Assembly: GCA_031255055.1 (NCBI GenBank)
Contig: JAIRTG010000168.1
Span: 1-7,789, forward strand
Length of the DNA: 7,789 nucleotides
Direction: 5' to 3'
Source of the DNA: Prevotellaceae bacterium
Lineage (GTDB): Bacteria; Bacteroidota; Bacteroidia; Bacteroidales; Paludibacteraceae
The notes beneath the pieces were generated by a model. The model was not told the origin of the DNA, made no database searches, and worked only from the letters and a program-made list of their open reading frames with translations. A program made the position numbers and the translations under genes. This document shows, one piece after another, positions 1-6,852 of the stretch; position 1 is the stretch's first letter; each line of letters opens with the position of its first letter.

Positions 1-7
1 AACCCCA

Positions 8-230
8 CTTACTTTTTTGTCTTGACACCAAAAAGTAAGCAAAAAAAGTCAAGACTGCGCCCGCTTCGTGCGAAAAATTGGCCGTTCCGTTGGCTAAAAT
101 CATCAAACTCGCGCCTGCGGCGCTCAAACAGAGATGATTTTTTAACGCCAACGTCTCTTATTTTTATTCGTAAGAGTTTGATTTTTTTGGGGTACTCATG
201 AAACTTCGTATTTCGCCTCATCGGCCGATG
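8..230. repeat. Structured non-coding repeat with crossing inverted repeats
   Basis: No convincing gene lies here; an open minus-strand frame covers about 9-221 but its product is basic and low in complexity, and the stretch is packed with base-pairing. Arms 8-17 (CTTACTTTTT) and 30-39 are exact reverse complements, and arms 19-26 (GTCTTGAC) and 48-55 are exact reverse complements. They cross: the left arm of the second pair lies in the loop of the first, the geometry of an H-type pseudoknot. Downstream is a long imperfect hairpin: 89-94 with 147-152 (GTTGGC/GCCAAC), 96-104 with 133-141 (AAAATCATC/GATGATTTT) and an apical stem 111-115/119-123 (GCGCC/GGCGC). A further stem, 155-160/171-176 (CTCTTA/TAAGAG), is followed by a T-rich run that could terminate plus-strand transcription. 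From memory, blocks like this are dispersed in Bacteroidetes genomes and often carry spurious gene calls; I could not check this. The outer limits are approximate. Confidence 0.6.
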
Positions 231-262
231 TCCTTCCTTCCGCCTGACGGCGGAGTGGGGTA

Positions 263-489
263 GATTAGTGATGAGTGATGAGTGATGAGTGATTCAACCT
301 TAATAGTATTTAGTGTTTAGTGATGAATCATAGCGAATCCGCACTAATCACTCTTCATTCTTCATTCTCTTACGGGGCGTTGCGGGGCAGCGCCCCGCTG
401 AGGGGGTAGCGGAAGACCGCGCAGCGGGCTGAAGCGAGGGGGAGACTTCCCCCCCCTAAATTTCTTTCTCTTTCTCTTTCTTCAAAGAA
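263..489 (-). repeat. Composite hairpin repeat, left copy (downstream of maf)
   Basis: This is one of two copies of a composite element; the other is at 7441-7698 in opposite orientation. Read on the minus strand away from maf it holds, in order: a near-palindrome around TTTCTTTGAAGAAA (477-489); three AGAAAG hexamers (464-481); hairpin H1 (448-455/436-443); hairpin H2 (CCGC-TGC-GCGG, 417-427); hairpin H3 (GCGGGGC-GCT-GCCCCGC, 382-398); heptamer-like repeats of the GTGATTA type (about 342-368); a spacer TTCGCTATG (329-337); and inverted heptamers, ending in four units at 263-290 (one GATTAGT and three GATGAGT on the plus strand). Plus-strand 312-322 and 342-352 can pair with one mismatch. The element begins about 21 bp past the maf stop codon, so it would be in the maf 3' untranslated region if transcription reads through. 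There is no open reading frame of note. It could be a MITE- or REP-like dispersed repeat; the class is not established. Confidence 0.75.
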
Positions 490-510
490 AATACCAACGG
501 CTGCCAACTA

Positions 511-1083
511 CTACCATTTTTTTAACTCGGTATATAGTTTTTGAATGGGCAGTCCCATGATATTGTAGTACGAACCTTCGATGTATTCGACACCGATATA
601 TCCGATCCATTCTTGTACGCCGTATGCGCCGGCTTTGTCCAATGGTCGATATTTTTTTATATAATAATCGATTTCTTCTTCGCCGACGGCCGAGAAGCGG
701 ACGTTTGATATTGCGTGAAACGTCTTCCGTTTTTTTAACGATGAGATGCAGACGCCGGTAATCACCTGATGTGTTTTCCCCGAAAGCATGTTTAGCATTT
801 CGCGGGCGTCGTCTTCGGTCTTCGGTTTTCCGAGTACGTTGTTTTCCATCCAAACAATCGTGTCTGCGGTAATCAGTAACGTATCGCGGGCCAATTGATA
901 GGCGTCCGCTTTTTTTTCGGCCAAAAAAACGGGAATCTCGGCGCCAATCAGTTTTTCGGGGTAATTTTCTTCTACATCAATGTTTTTTATTTCCACATCA
1001 ATGTCCAATCCTTTTATGAGTTCTTGCCTTCGCGGTGATTGCGAACCTAATATAAGGTGATAGTCCGACAGATTTTTCAACAT
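511..1083 (-). CDS. maf: Maf family nucleoside triphosphate pyrophosphatase
   Basis: A cytoplasmic enzyme that hydrolyses non-canonical or excess nucleoside triphosphates to monophosphates and pyrophosphate, a nucleotide-pool cleaning role. The 190 residues are the usual full length. Seen: the N-terminal SQSPRRQEL motif (residues 14-22) of the phosphate-binding region, ITADT (71-75) with the probable catalytic Asp74, GKP (85-87), and AGAYGVQEW (151-159). The last motif is typical of the dTTP/UTP pyrophosphatase (YhdE-like) branch, so dTTP/UTP are the likely substrates; that assignment is by family, not from a substrate test. The ATG at 1081-1083 gives a normal N terminus and lies only 4 bp after the stop codon of the upstream prenyltransferase gene, so the two are almost surely co-transcribed and maf is last in the operon. 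A composite repeat starts about 21 bp beyond the TAG stop. Confidence 0.95.
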   Translation of the reverse strand: MLKNLSDYHLILGSQSPRRQELIKGLDIDVEIKNIDVEENYPEKLIGAEIPVFLAEKKADAYQLARDTLLITADTIVWMENNVLGKPKTEDDAREMLNMLSGKTHQVITGVCISSLKKRKTFHAISNVRFSAVGEEEIDYYIKKYRPLDKAGAYGVQEWIGYIGVEYIEGSYYNIMGLPIQKLYTELKKW

Positions 1084-1087
1084 TTGA

Positions 1088-2074
1088 TTACCGGATAATG
1101 AATAAATTAAACAGGTCGAAGCCGTATGTTTTGGCTTGCAGATAGTAAAAAATAAAGCCGTAGAGTGTGCCGATAAGCATGATTACTTTCGACAGAACCG
1201 ACGCCTGATGATACGATTGCGAGTGGCGGGATTGATGCACAAGGTAGATCAGCGCGGTGAACGGTAGCGCAATACCGAAAATGATGTACCTTGTTGTCAG
1301 GTTTCCTTCAAAATCTATCCATAAAAAGTCGGCAAGCAGCAACAGGACTACGGTCAGTGTGATGAGAAAATAGAGCATTTTTTTTGTTTTACCGTCGCCC
1401 CAGACAATCGCCATTGTTCTACATTCCATTTCCATATCGCCTTTTTTATCTTCCATGTCTTTGATGATTTCGCGTATCCAGGTGGTCATAAACGCAAAAA
1501 ATGAAAAGCCGCCTGTCCATGCGTATATTGTTTTGGGTATCGGCGTTTGGTACAGTAAATCCCCGTATAGACCGTACAGGGCGGAAATTTGTGCTATGCC
1601 GACAATCAGTACGGAAAGCGCCGTGTTGAACGATACGATCAAGTTGCCGATAAGAAACCGACGCTTGTAGCTTGCCGAATAGAACCAGAGCATACCCGGC
1701 GTTACGATGAAAATGAATGTCAGTGTGAAACTTCCGGTAAAACAGGCTAACAGTAAGCCGCATAATACACCGGTTGCGGTCAGCGCCTGATGGTAAATCA
1801 TGAGGGCGGAACGTTGGATGATTTTCCCTGCAATCTGCTTGTCGGGACGGTTGATTCTGTCGATTTTTATGTCGAAATAGTCGTTTAATGCGTATCCGCC
1901 TGCCGCTATCAAAACGGTTGCCGCAATCAGCAGAAATAGCCTTAGGGTATTGACTTCGGTGTCGAATCCGTATGTTTTCAGAATCGGTACGACAACCGTG
2001 TATTGTAACAATAGTTGTGTCACCGCAATGAAAAATAGATTTAAAGGTCTGACTACTTTTAAATAAGCCTGCAT
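1088..2074 (-). CDS. UbiA-family membrane prenyltransferase
   Basis: An integral membrane enzyme that transfers a polyprenyl group from its diphosphate to an acceptor. The two Asp-rich Mg-diphosphate motifs are plain: NDYFDIKID at residues 64-72 (Asp65, Asp68, Asp72) and KDMEDKKGD at 205-213 (Asp206, Asp209, Asp213). Between and around them are about eight to nine hydrophobic segments, and 328 residues fits the family. Close relatives in Bacteroidetes are usually annotated as geranylgeranylglycerol-phosphate geranylgeranyltransferase, by likeness to the archaeal ether-lipid enzyme; the true acceptor is uncertain, and a role in quinone or other lipid prenylation cannot be excluded from sequence. 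It is the middle gene of a minus-strand operon, 21 bp after the DUF2520 gene and 4 bp before maf. The ATG start at 2072-2074 is supported by the tight spacing and the expected N terminus (VRPLNL, leading into the first membrane segment). Confidence 0.9.
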   Translation of the reverse strand: MQAYLKVVRPLNLFFIAVTQLLLQYTVVVPILKTYGFDTEVNTLRLFLLIAATVLIAAGGYALNDYFDIKIDRINRPDKQIAGKIIQRSALMIYHQALTATGVLCGLLLACFTGSFTLTFIFIVTPGMLWFYSASYKRRFLIGNLIVSFNTALSVLIVGIAQISALYGLYGDLLYQTPIPKTIYAWTGGFSFFAFMTTWIREIIKDMEDKKGDMEMECRTMAIVWGDGKTKKMLYFLITLTVVLLLLADFLWIDFEGNLTTRYIIFGIALPFTALIYLVHQSRHSQSYHQASVLSKVIMLIGTLYGFIFYYLQAKTYGFDLFNLFIIR

Positions 2075-2095
2075 GTGTTAATTCCCCTGAAGTGT

Positions 2096-2881
2096 TTACG
2101 TGGATTGATTATTCTTTTTCGACATCGCTTTTTTATAAATATTTTCACTCAAAAGCCGGTAGATTTCCTTTACGTTTTCGTTGGAAATCGATTCGATGTG
2201 ATCGTCAATCACTTTTTTGTCATAGCGAACCGCAGGGCCTGTTTGGGCGTCGAGGGGGTGCATATAGTTGATTTTTTCGGCGGTTTCTTTTATCAGGGGT
2301 CTTAGTATGTCAAAATCGAATTGGGAACCTTCGACCATGTTTGCGGCGATTGCATACATGTGGTTCACGAAATTACATGCGAAAATGGCCGAAATGTGCA
2401 GTTTTTTTCTTTGAGCCGAAGTCGCATAGTAGATATTGTCCGACAGGGTCTTGGTGATTATTTGCAGCGTTTTTTCGGTTTCTTGATTGTTGGCCTCGAT
2501 GAAAAAAGGTACTCCGTCGAAACGGACGTTCTTCCCTTTGGTAAAAGTTTGAAGCGGATAAATGACGCCGTAATTGTTTGCATATCCTTCAAAAATATCC
2601 AAAGGGATGCTTCCGGCCGTATGTATGTGAATCGCATTGGGAAAACGATTGCGTTGCGCATATATCCCGATATACCTGTCTTTTAGCGTGTAAAAATAAA
2701 CATCGGCATCTCGGTTTATGTGTCTAAACTCGGTAATAAACTCACAGTCTAATTCATCGGCAAGTGTCTGCGCCGATGATACTGTTTTACTGTAAATCTG
2801 TACAATATCGAATCCCTTTTCCTTTAAAGTCAATGATATGTTTGAAGCTACATTTCCTGCTCCGATAAAAACAATCTTCAT
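2096..2881 (-). CDS. Rossmann-fold and DUF2520 domain protein
   Basis: A predicted cytoplasmic NAD(P)-dependent dehydrogenase-like protein of 261 residues. The N terminus holds a Rossmann nucleotide-binding turn, GAGNVA (residues 7-12), after a first beta strand (KIVFI). The family's middle signatures are visible as HTAGS (87-91) and YPLQTF (108-113). The C-terminal DUF2520 part shows HISAIFACNFVNH (162-174), with the conserved His/Asn residues, and AQTGPAVRYD (212-221). The fold resembles pyrroline-5-carboxylate reductase and prephenate dehydrogenase, but no substrate is known for the family, so none is assigned. It is the first gene of the operon with the prenyltransferase and maf. The upstream region (2882-2980) contains no clear Bacteroidetes -33/-7 pair; TATTATTG on the minus strand (near 2919-2926) is a one-mismatch fit to the TAnnTTTG element but lacks a good partner. 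Confidence 0.93.
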   Translation of the reverse strand: MKIVFIGAGNVASNISLTLKEKGFDIVQIYSKTVSSAQTLADELDCEFITEFRHINRDADVYFYTLKDRYIGIYAQRNRFPNAIHIHTAGSIPLDIFEGYANNYGVIYPLQTFTKGKNVRFDGVPFFIEANNQETEKTLQIITKTLSDNIYYATSAQRKKLHISAIFACNFVNHMYAIAANMVEGSQFDFDILRPLIKETAEKINYMHPLDAQTGPAVRYDKKVIDDHIESISNENVKEIYRLLSENIYKKAMSKKNNQST

Positions 2882-2901
2882 TTTGTTAATTTATTTCAGT
2901 T

Positions 2902-2920
2902 AAAAATAGCCCCTTGGGGC
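2902..2920 (-). terminator. Weak terminator-like hairpin after the lipoprotein gene
   Basis: On the minus strand GCCC (2917-2920) pairs with GGGC (2909-2912) across a four-base loop, followed by TA and a run of five T (2902-2906). It lies about 60 bp past the lipoprotein stop codon and 21 bp before the DUF2520 start. The stem is short, so termination would be partial at best; it could equally be a leader hairpin for the DUF2520 operon. Confidence 0.35.
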
Positions 2921-2980
2921 AATAATACTCTTTAAATACCATACCTTATTTTACTAAACCTGTCTTTACGCTACGGAAAG

Positions 2981-3796
2981 TTATTTGGGGAAAAAATAAC
3001 TTTTCGTCAATTCGTTTTTGTTCATCAGATGCTTTATCAACTCAATCGGTAGCGATACATAAATGTCACCAACGTAATGAGGAGCTATTTCGCTCGGATC
3101 AAAAGCATAATCAATACTTTCCTGATCCAGATAAAAATTTCCGTTCGGATGAATCTCATCTTCCCAAAATTCGCTCTCGTTCAGGTTGTTTTTAAACAAT
3201 TCTTCATATTCCTCCGCCAATCTTTTTTTGATCAGCCTTGTCAGTTCTTTTTCAAATCCGTCGATAAAAATATCGCTCTCCGCTATCAAAGAGCCGTCGG
3301 TCAAACTAAAGTTGAACAAAAATCTGCTGGAAGATTCATGGGCGCCGCCGTCGAATGAATGTTGGGTAAGGCAGTAGGAATAAATGTTCCTGTTTGACGG
3401 AAGCGTTTCGCCTTTGTACGAAAAATAAGCATCGAATTTATAACTTGATTTATCGCTCAGCCGACGCAATGCCGCTATATTATTATTCATGTAATCAACA
3501 CCTAATTCTATCGCAAAAAGTTCCAAAATGGTATCTTCCGGAACATCGACATATTCTCCTCCGAATAAAATTGTAAGCAAATTACATTTAATGTTATTTA
3601 GTATTTTTTCGTTTCTATATCTCGTCGGCAGTTCAACATTCATATCAATTTTAAAAACACCTTTGGTCGAATCGCCGTTTAAATAGATCTCGGTGGAATA
3701 ACTTTTTGTTTGTGTTTTCATCTCATCGGATGCGCACGATGATACGGAAACCACGATTACTATCGAAAACAAGCAAAAGATAAATGTTTTGTCCAT
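2981..3796 (-). CDS. DUF3298 (RsiV-like) domain lipoprotein
   Basis: A predicted envelope lipoprotein of 271 residues. A hydrophobic signal segment (residues 4-18) ends in a lipobox VSSC, so Cys21 should be lipidated. Residues +2 to +5 after the Cys are A-S-D-E; acidic residues here are a feature of surface-export signals in some Bacteroidetes lipoproteins, but this is a weak match. The C-terminal half fits DUF3298: YCLTQHSFDGGAHE (141-154), then NFSLTDGSLI and, near the end, NFYLDQESIDYAF with APHYVGDIYVSLP. The N-terminal half is likely the DUF4163 partner domain. Such domains also occur in RsiV, where they bind lysozyme; no such role can be claimed here. The gene stands alone, 99 bp upstream of the DUF2520 operon, and is divergent from the metal cassette, so the repeat array at 3871-4007 could serve either side. 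On the minus strand TATTTTTG (3921-3928) matches the Bacteroidetes -7 element with a TTG 18 bp upstream, a possible promoter. Confidence 0.8.
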   Translation of the reverse strand: MDKTFIFCLFSIVIVVSVSSCASDEMKTQTKSYSTEIYLNGDSTKGVFKIDMNVELPTRYRNEKILNNIKCNLLTILFGGEYVDVPEDTILELFAIELGVDYMNNNIAALRRLSDKSSYKFDAYFSYKGETLPSNRNIYSYCLTQHSFDGGAHESSSRFLFNFSLTDGSLIAESDIFIDGFEKELTRLIKKRLAEEYEELFKNNLNESEFWEDEIHPNGNFYLDQESIDYAFDPSEIAPHYVGDIYVSLPIELIKHLMNKNELTKSYFFPK

Positions 3797-3870
3797 ATTA
3801 TTTTAACTGAAAACTGATGCAAAAATATAAAAAAACAGCAATTTCATTTAACCATCCAAATCCGGCATTA

Positions 3871-4007
3871 CACAAAATGAAAATGGGTTTGTACAAGTAT
3901 AAAAAACAACTCGCACAAATCAAAAATAACCCGCACAAATTAAAAACAATCCATACAAAGCAAAAAAAAATAACATAAAGTGAAAATGACATACGCAAGC
4001 TAAAAAT
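3871..4007. repeat. Seven degenerate ~20-21 bp tandem repeats with phased A-tracts
   Basis: The region between the divergent lipoprotein and metal-cassette genes contains seven head-to-tail units. The best ones read (C/T)ACAAA, two bases, AAAAA, then (T/C)AA(C/T)CC. The ACAAA-like boxes fall at 3872, 3893, 3915, 3935, 3955, 3975 (ATAAA) and about 3996 (CAAG). The A-tracts begin at 3880, 3901, 3922, 3942, 3962, 3983 and 4002, giving steps of 21, 21, 20, 20, 21 and 19 bp, close to two turns of the helix. There are no spacers of the CRISPR kind. The array stops just before the candidate -7 element and start codon of the first cassette gene. It could be a multi-site operator, intrinsically bent DNA or simple low-complexity drift; the phasing favours the first two. 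Confidence 0.65.
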
Positions 4008-4013
4008 AATTTG

Positions 4014-4021
4014 TATCTTCG
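4014..4021 (+). promoter_or_regulatory. Possible -7 promoter element of the metal cassette
   Basis: TATCTTCG is a one-mismatch fit to the Bacteroidetes -7 consensus TAnnTTTG and lies just upstream of the paired ATG codons at 4029 and 4032. No clear TTG -33 element is found 18-21 bp before it. If used, the transcript would have almost no leader. A variant one base shorter, TAATTTG, sits at 4007-4013. Confidence 0.3.
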
Positions 4022-4028
4022 CGCCGTC

Positions 4029-4496
4029 ATGATGAAAACGATTCTAACATACGGCTTTTCAATTTTCTTCGCAGCTTATTTCAGCATGGCGGGGTTGGGT
4101 CACAATGTCGTGCACTATTGCTGTTCCGAATGTGAGAAAGCGGGAATCGAACATGTTCTGTCCACGTCGTGCGAAAGCCTGCATCATGAACAAGAAGAGC
4201 AACATCATCACGACTGTACCTGCTCATCATCATCGGAAAATACTTGTGATACAAATGTAAACAACCCTGTCGTCGACACTTGCGGGTTGTTACGCCTTGT
4301 GGTCGATACCCCCTCCGCTGCCAAATTTGAAAAGACGGTTGTCGCTCAATTATTGACTTCGCTGATGCCGATTTTGTTTGATTCCTGTCAACCGGAAACG
4401 GTTGCATGTTCAGACAAAGAAATTCCTGTTCCACCCGACTCACCCTTATTCCGAGGGCGTGACATACTCATCAGGCACGCCGTTCTGCGCATTTGA
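4029..4496 (+). CDS. Small Cys/His-rich exported protein, first gene of metal cassette
   Basis: A 155-residue protein (numbered from the ATG at 4029; ATG at 4032 is equally possible, and an in-frame TTG at 4011 lies in the promoter region and is unlikely). The N terminus has a short basic start and a hydrophobic segment (about residues 5-23), a signal peptide or membrane anchor. It is followed by HNVVHYCCSEC (25-35), then a thiol- and imidazole-rich stretch: Cys48, His52-53, His59-61, Cys63, Cys65, Cys73, Cys85. This is apt for binding Cu, Zn or a similar soft metal in the periplasm. The tail, RGRDILIRHAVLRI, resembles the end of small Bacteroidetes proteins with an HYC(C/M) motif that I recall next to metal genes; this is memory, not a search. 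It is 95 bp before the TonB-dependent receptor gene, same strand. Function is not known for the family; metal binding is inferred from composition and context. Confidence 0.75.
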   Translation: MMKTILTYGFSIFFAAYFSMAGLGHNVVHYCCSECEKAGIEHVLSTSCESLHHEQEEQHHHDCTCSSSSENTCDTNVNNPVVDTCGLLRLVVDTPSAAKFEKTVVAQLLTSLMPILFDSCQPETVACSDKEIPVPPDSPLFRGRDILIRHAVLRI

Positions 4497-4520
4497 TTTT
4501 TTGAAATAATACCCCCGCAA

Positions 4521-4556
4521 CATGAATATTCATTCATGGTTTTTGTGTTTATTTTT
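4521..4556 (+). terminator. Terminator- or attenuator-like hairpin in the cassette
   Basis: CATGAAT (4521-4527) pairs perfectly with ATTCATG (4532-4538) over a four-base loop, followed by a T-rich run (4540-4544 and 4550-4556). Flanking AA/TT pairs can extend the stem past a bulged G at 4539. The stem is A/T-rich, so it would probably reduce rather than stop transcription from the small Cys/His-rich gene into the receptor gene. The 12-bp core ATGAATATTCAT is also a perfect palindrome and could be a protein site. Confidence 0.4.
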
Positions 4557-4576
4557 ATTTCAAATTTTATTTCAAA
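4553..4576 (+). repeat. Perfect 12-bp tandem duplication with an inverted third copy
   Basis: TTTTATTTCAAA occurs twice without a gap (4553-4564, 4565-4576), ending 15 bp before the receptor start codon. A 10-bp inverted match, TTTGAAATAA, lies at 4500-4509 just after the upstream stop codon. In RNA the 4500-4509 arm could pair with either copy, enclosing the hairpin at 4521-4538. The region is very A/T-rich, so chance is a real alternative. Confidence 0.5.
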
Positions 4577-4591
4577 AAATCATTTCGTTTC

Positions 4592-6802
4592 ATGAAAAAA
4601 TTAATCATATCACACACTATATTATTTACACTGTCCATCTTTTCGGTTTCGGCACAAGTACGCGGAATTGTAAAAGACAATAAAGGAGAGCCGATTCCCG
4701 GCGTTAATATTTTTTGGTTGGGAACAACCATCGGTGTCGCTTCCGACATTTCGGGCGAATTTGAACTGTCGCCCGACGATAGAACAAACAAACTGGTCAT
4801 CAGCAGTGTGTCATACAACAACGACACCCTGACAATCACAGATCATTCAACGTCTCTCGAAATAATGCTGAATGAAGTCATCGAATTAGCAGAAGTTTCC
4901 GTCATACAACGGAGCGCGGCTTTGGTAAAACCCCGCGGAGCGGTCATACAAACCGACAAAATCACAGGAGCCGAACTGTGCAAAGCGGCATGTTGTAACC
5001 TCTCCGAAAGTTTCGAGACAAATCCTTCGGTCGATGTTTCATACAGCGACGCGGCAACCGGCGCCAAACAAATACGCATGTTAGGACTTTCGGGAGCCTA
5101 TGTGCAGATGCTTACGGAAAACATCCCGAATTTAAGAGGGATTTCGTCGGTTTACGGCTTAGGATTCATTCCCGGCCCGTGGATGGAAAGCATTCAGGTT
5201 TCAAAAGGTACGTCGTCTGTCGTAAACGGTTACGAAGCCATCACCGGACAGATAAATGTGGAATACAAAAAGCCGCAGACAAGCGAAAAAGTAGCGGCGA
5301 ATCTCTTCCTCAGCGATGCCGGACGAGTGGAAGCAAATGCAAACGCTTCGCTCCTGTTGTCCGACAAACTCTCGACAGGTATTTTGCTGCACGCTTCCGA
5401 CGAGTTTCTCGATATCGACCACAACCACGACGGATTTATGGATATGCCGAAAGTAAGACAGTTCAATGTCATCAACCGATGGTCTTATCAATCGGACAAC
5501 TACACCTTTCAGGCGTTTGCACGTGCATTGAACGAAAAAAGAATGGGCGGACAAATCCTCCATGATTATAAAATCGGGATTGACATCGAAAGGTATGAGT
5601 TTTTTATAAAAAACGGCTACGTATTCAACCCCGAAAACGGCACCAGTATCGGAACAATCGTCAACGGTTCGTGGCATCATCAGAATGCGCTCTACGGCAA
5701 TCCCAACGATAAATATAACGCGAAGGTCTACGACGGAAAGCAGGGAAACTTATACGCCAATTTCATTTTCCAGACCTATTTCACCGATGCTCACAAACTT
5801 TCGACAGGTATAAGCCTCAATTTAGACCGCTACGACGAACGTATCGCCATCCCCCGTGCAAACAGCATCCTTGAAAGGACATATCCGAAAACCGAATTTG
5901 TACCCGGAGCATTTGCCGAATACACCCTGAACATCAACGAAACGCTGATTCTGTTGGCAGGTCTGAGAGGCGACTACAGCACAAAATACGGATTTTTTGC
6001 GACGCCCCGTCTGCATTTAAAATACACTCCGGCAGCATTTCTACATTTGCGTGCTTCGGCCGGAAAAGGTTATCGTTCGCCGAATGTTTGGGCGGAAAAC
6101 AATTACCTGTTCGCAAGCAGTCGCAACATCTATCCGGTCGACGATTTGAAAATGGAAGAAGCGTGGAATTACGGCACAAGCCTACAATTCTACATCCCGA
6201 TGTTCGGACGTGAAATGTCTTTATCCGGTGAATGGTACTACACAAATTTCATCAACCAGGTGGTTGTTGACATGGATTCCAACCCTCATCAGGTGACATT
6301 TTCAAATCTGGACGGAAAATCATACGCGAGCAGCATCCAGGTCGAAATGAATATGGAAATCCTGAAAGGACTAACGCTCACTGCGGCACATCGGGTGACG
6401 GATGTAAAAACGACCATCAACGGTCGCTTACGCGAAAAGCCGCTGACAAACAGCTATAAATCGCTCGTTACAACATCGTATCAAACGCCTTCAAAAAAAT
6501 GGCAGTTCGACTACACCGTACAGTTTAACGGCGGCGGACGGTTGCCCGATCCCGATGCGGTAAACCCGAAGTGGGAAACAACATTTAAACCCTACACCAT
6601 GATGAACGCGCAGATAACAAAGTATTTTAGAACATGGTCGGTTTATGCCGGAAGCGAAAATCTCACGGGATTTATGCAAAAGCATCCTATCATTGACATA
6701 CAAAATCCCTTTGGCGCGGACTTTGACGCATCATTGGTTTGGGGGCCGACGCACAGGCGGAAACTATATATCGGATTCCGCTGGGCATTGGATAGAGATT
6801 AG
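4592..6802 (+). CDS. TonB-dependent outer-membrane receptor, probable metal transporter
   Basis: A 736-residue outer-membrane receptor driven by TonB-ExbBD. Domains in order: signal peptide 1-21 (cleavage at VSA|Q); a carboxypeptidase-regulatory-like domain at about 22-95 (VRGIVKDNKGEPIPGVNIFW), common in Bacteroidetes receptors; a plug domain at about 115-225 with IRMLGLSGAYVQMLTENIP (161-179) and VVNGYEAITGQINVEYK (210-226); then a beta-barrel to the C terminus, which ends in an aromatic-rich strand (KLYIGFRWAL). It is too short for a SusC glycan receptor and has no SusD partner. Two features suit a metal substrate: a Cys cluster in the plug, CKAACC (Cys130, Cys134, Cys135), and a loop DHNHDGFMDM (276-285), which fits the DxNxDGxxD calcium-loop pattern and is rich in His and Met. 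It lies between two Cys/His-rich exported proteins, so copper or another soft metal is the likely cargo. The ATG at 4592 gives a normal signal peptide; no Shine-Dalgarno is seen. Confidence 0.92.
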   Translation: MKKLIISHTILFTLSIFSVSAQVRGIVKDNKGEPIPGVNIFWLGTTIGVASDISGEFELSPDDRTNKLVISSVSYNNDTLTITDHSTSLEIMLNEVIELAEVSVIQRSAALVKPRGAVIQTDKITGAELCKAACCNLSESFETNPSVDVSYSDAATGAKQIRMLGLSGAYVQMLTENIPNLRGISSVYGLGFIPGPWMESIQVSKGTSSVVNGYEAITGQINVEYKKPQTSEKVAANLFLSDAGRVEANANASLLLSDKLSTGILLHASDEFLDIDHNHDGFMDMPKVRQFNVINRWSYQSDNYTFQAFARALNEKRMGGQILHDYKIGIDIERYEFFIKNGYVFNPENGTSIGTIVNGSWHHQNALYGNPNDKYNAKVYDGKQGNLYANFIFQTYFTDAHKLSTGISLNLDRYDERIAIPRANSILERTYPKTEFVPGAFAEYTLNINETLILLAGLRGDYSTKYGFFATPRLHLKYTPAAFLHLRASAGKGYRSPNVWAENNYLFASSRNIYPVDDLKMEEAWNYGTSLQFYIPMFGREMSLSGEWYYTNFINQVVVDMDSNPHQVTFSNLDGKSYASSIQVEMNMEILKGLTLTAAHRVTDVKTTINGRLREKPLTNSYKSLVTTSYQTPSKKWQFDYTVQFNGGGRLPDPDAVNPKWETTFKPYTMMNAQITKYFRTWSVYAGSENLTGFMQKHPIIDIQNPFGADFDASLVWGPTHRRKLYIGFRWALDRD

Positions 6803-6852
6803 ATCGAATTTATGTATTATATAAAAATCAATGTTTTATCTTTAAAATTAAA

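Noticed and set aside
9..221. 70-residue minus-strand open frame at the window start
   Set aside because: It lies over the structured repeat, its product is basic and low in complexity with no recognised domain, and the pairing structure explains the sequence better.
3798..3998. 66-residue minus-strand open frame with a hydrophobic, Cys-containing product
   Set aside because: It is a translation of the T-rich complement of the tandem array; the repeat pattern follows DNA periods of 20-21 bp, not codons, and it overlaps the divergent promoter region.
3871..4007. CRISPR array
   Set aside because: Units abut without spacers, are degenerate, and there are no cas genes.
5179..5680. Overlapping plus- and minus-strand open frames of 128 and 159 residues inside the receptor gene
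   Set aside because: They lie wholly inside a well-supported gene, lack domains, and are expected shadows of its codon pattern.
4592..6802. SusC-type glycan receptor
   Set aside because: The protein is about 736 residues, shorter than typical SusC proteins, has no adjacent SusD gene, and sits among metal-binding proteins.
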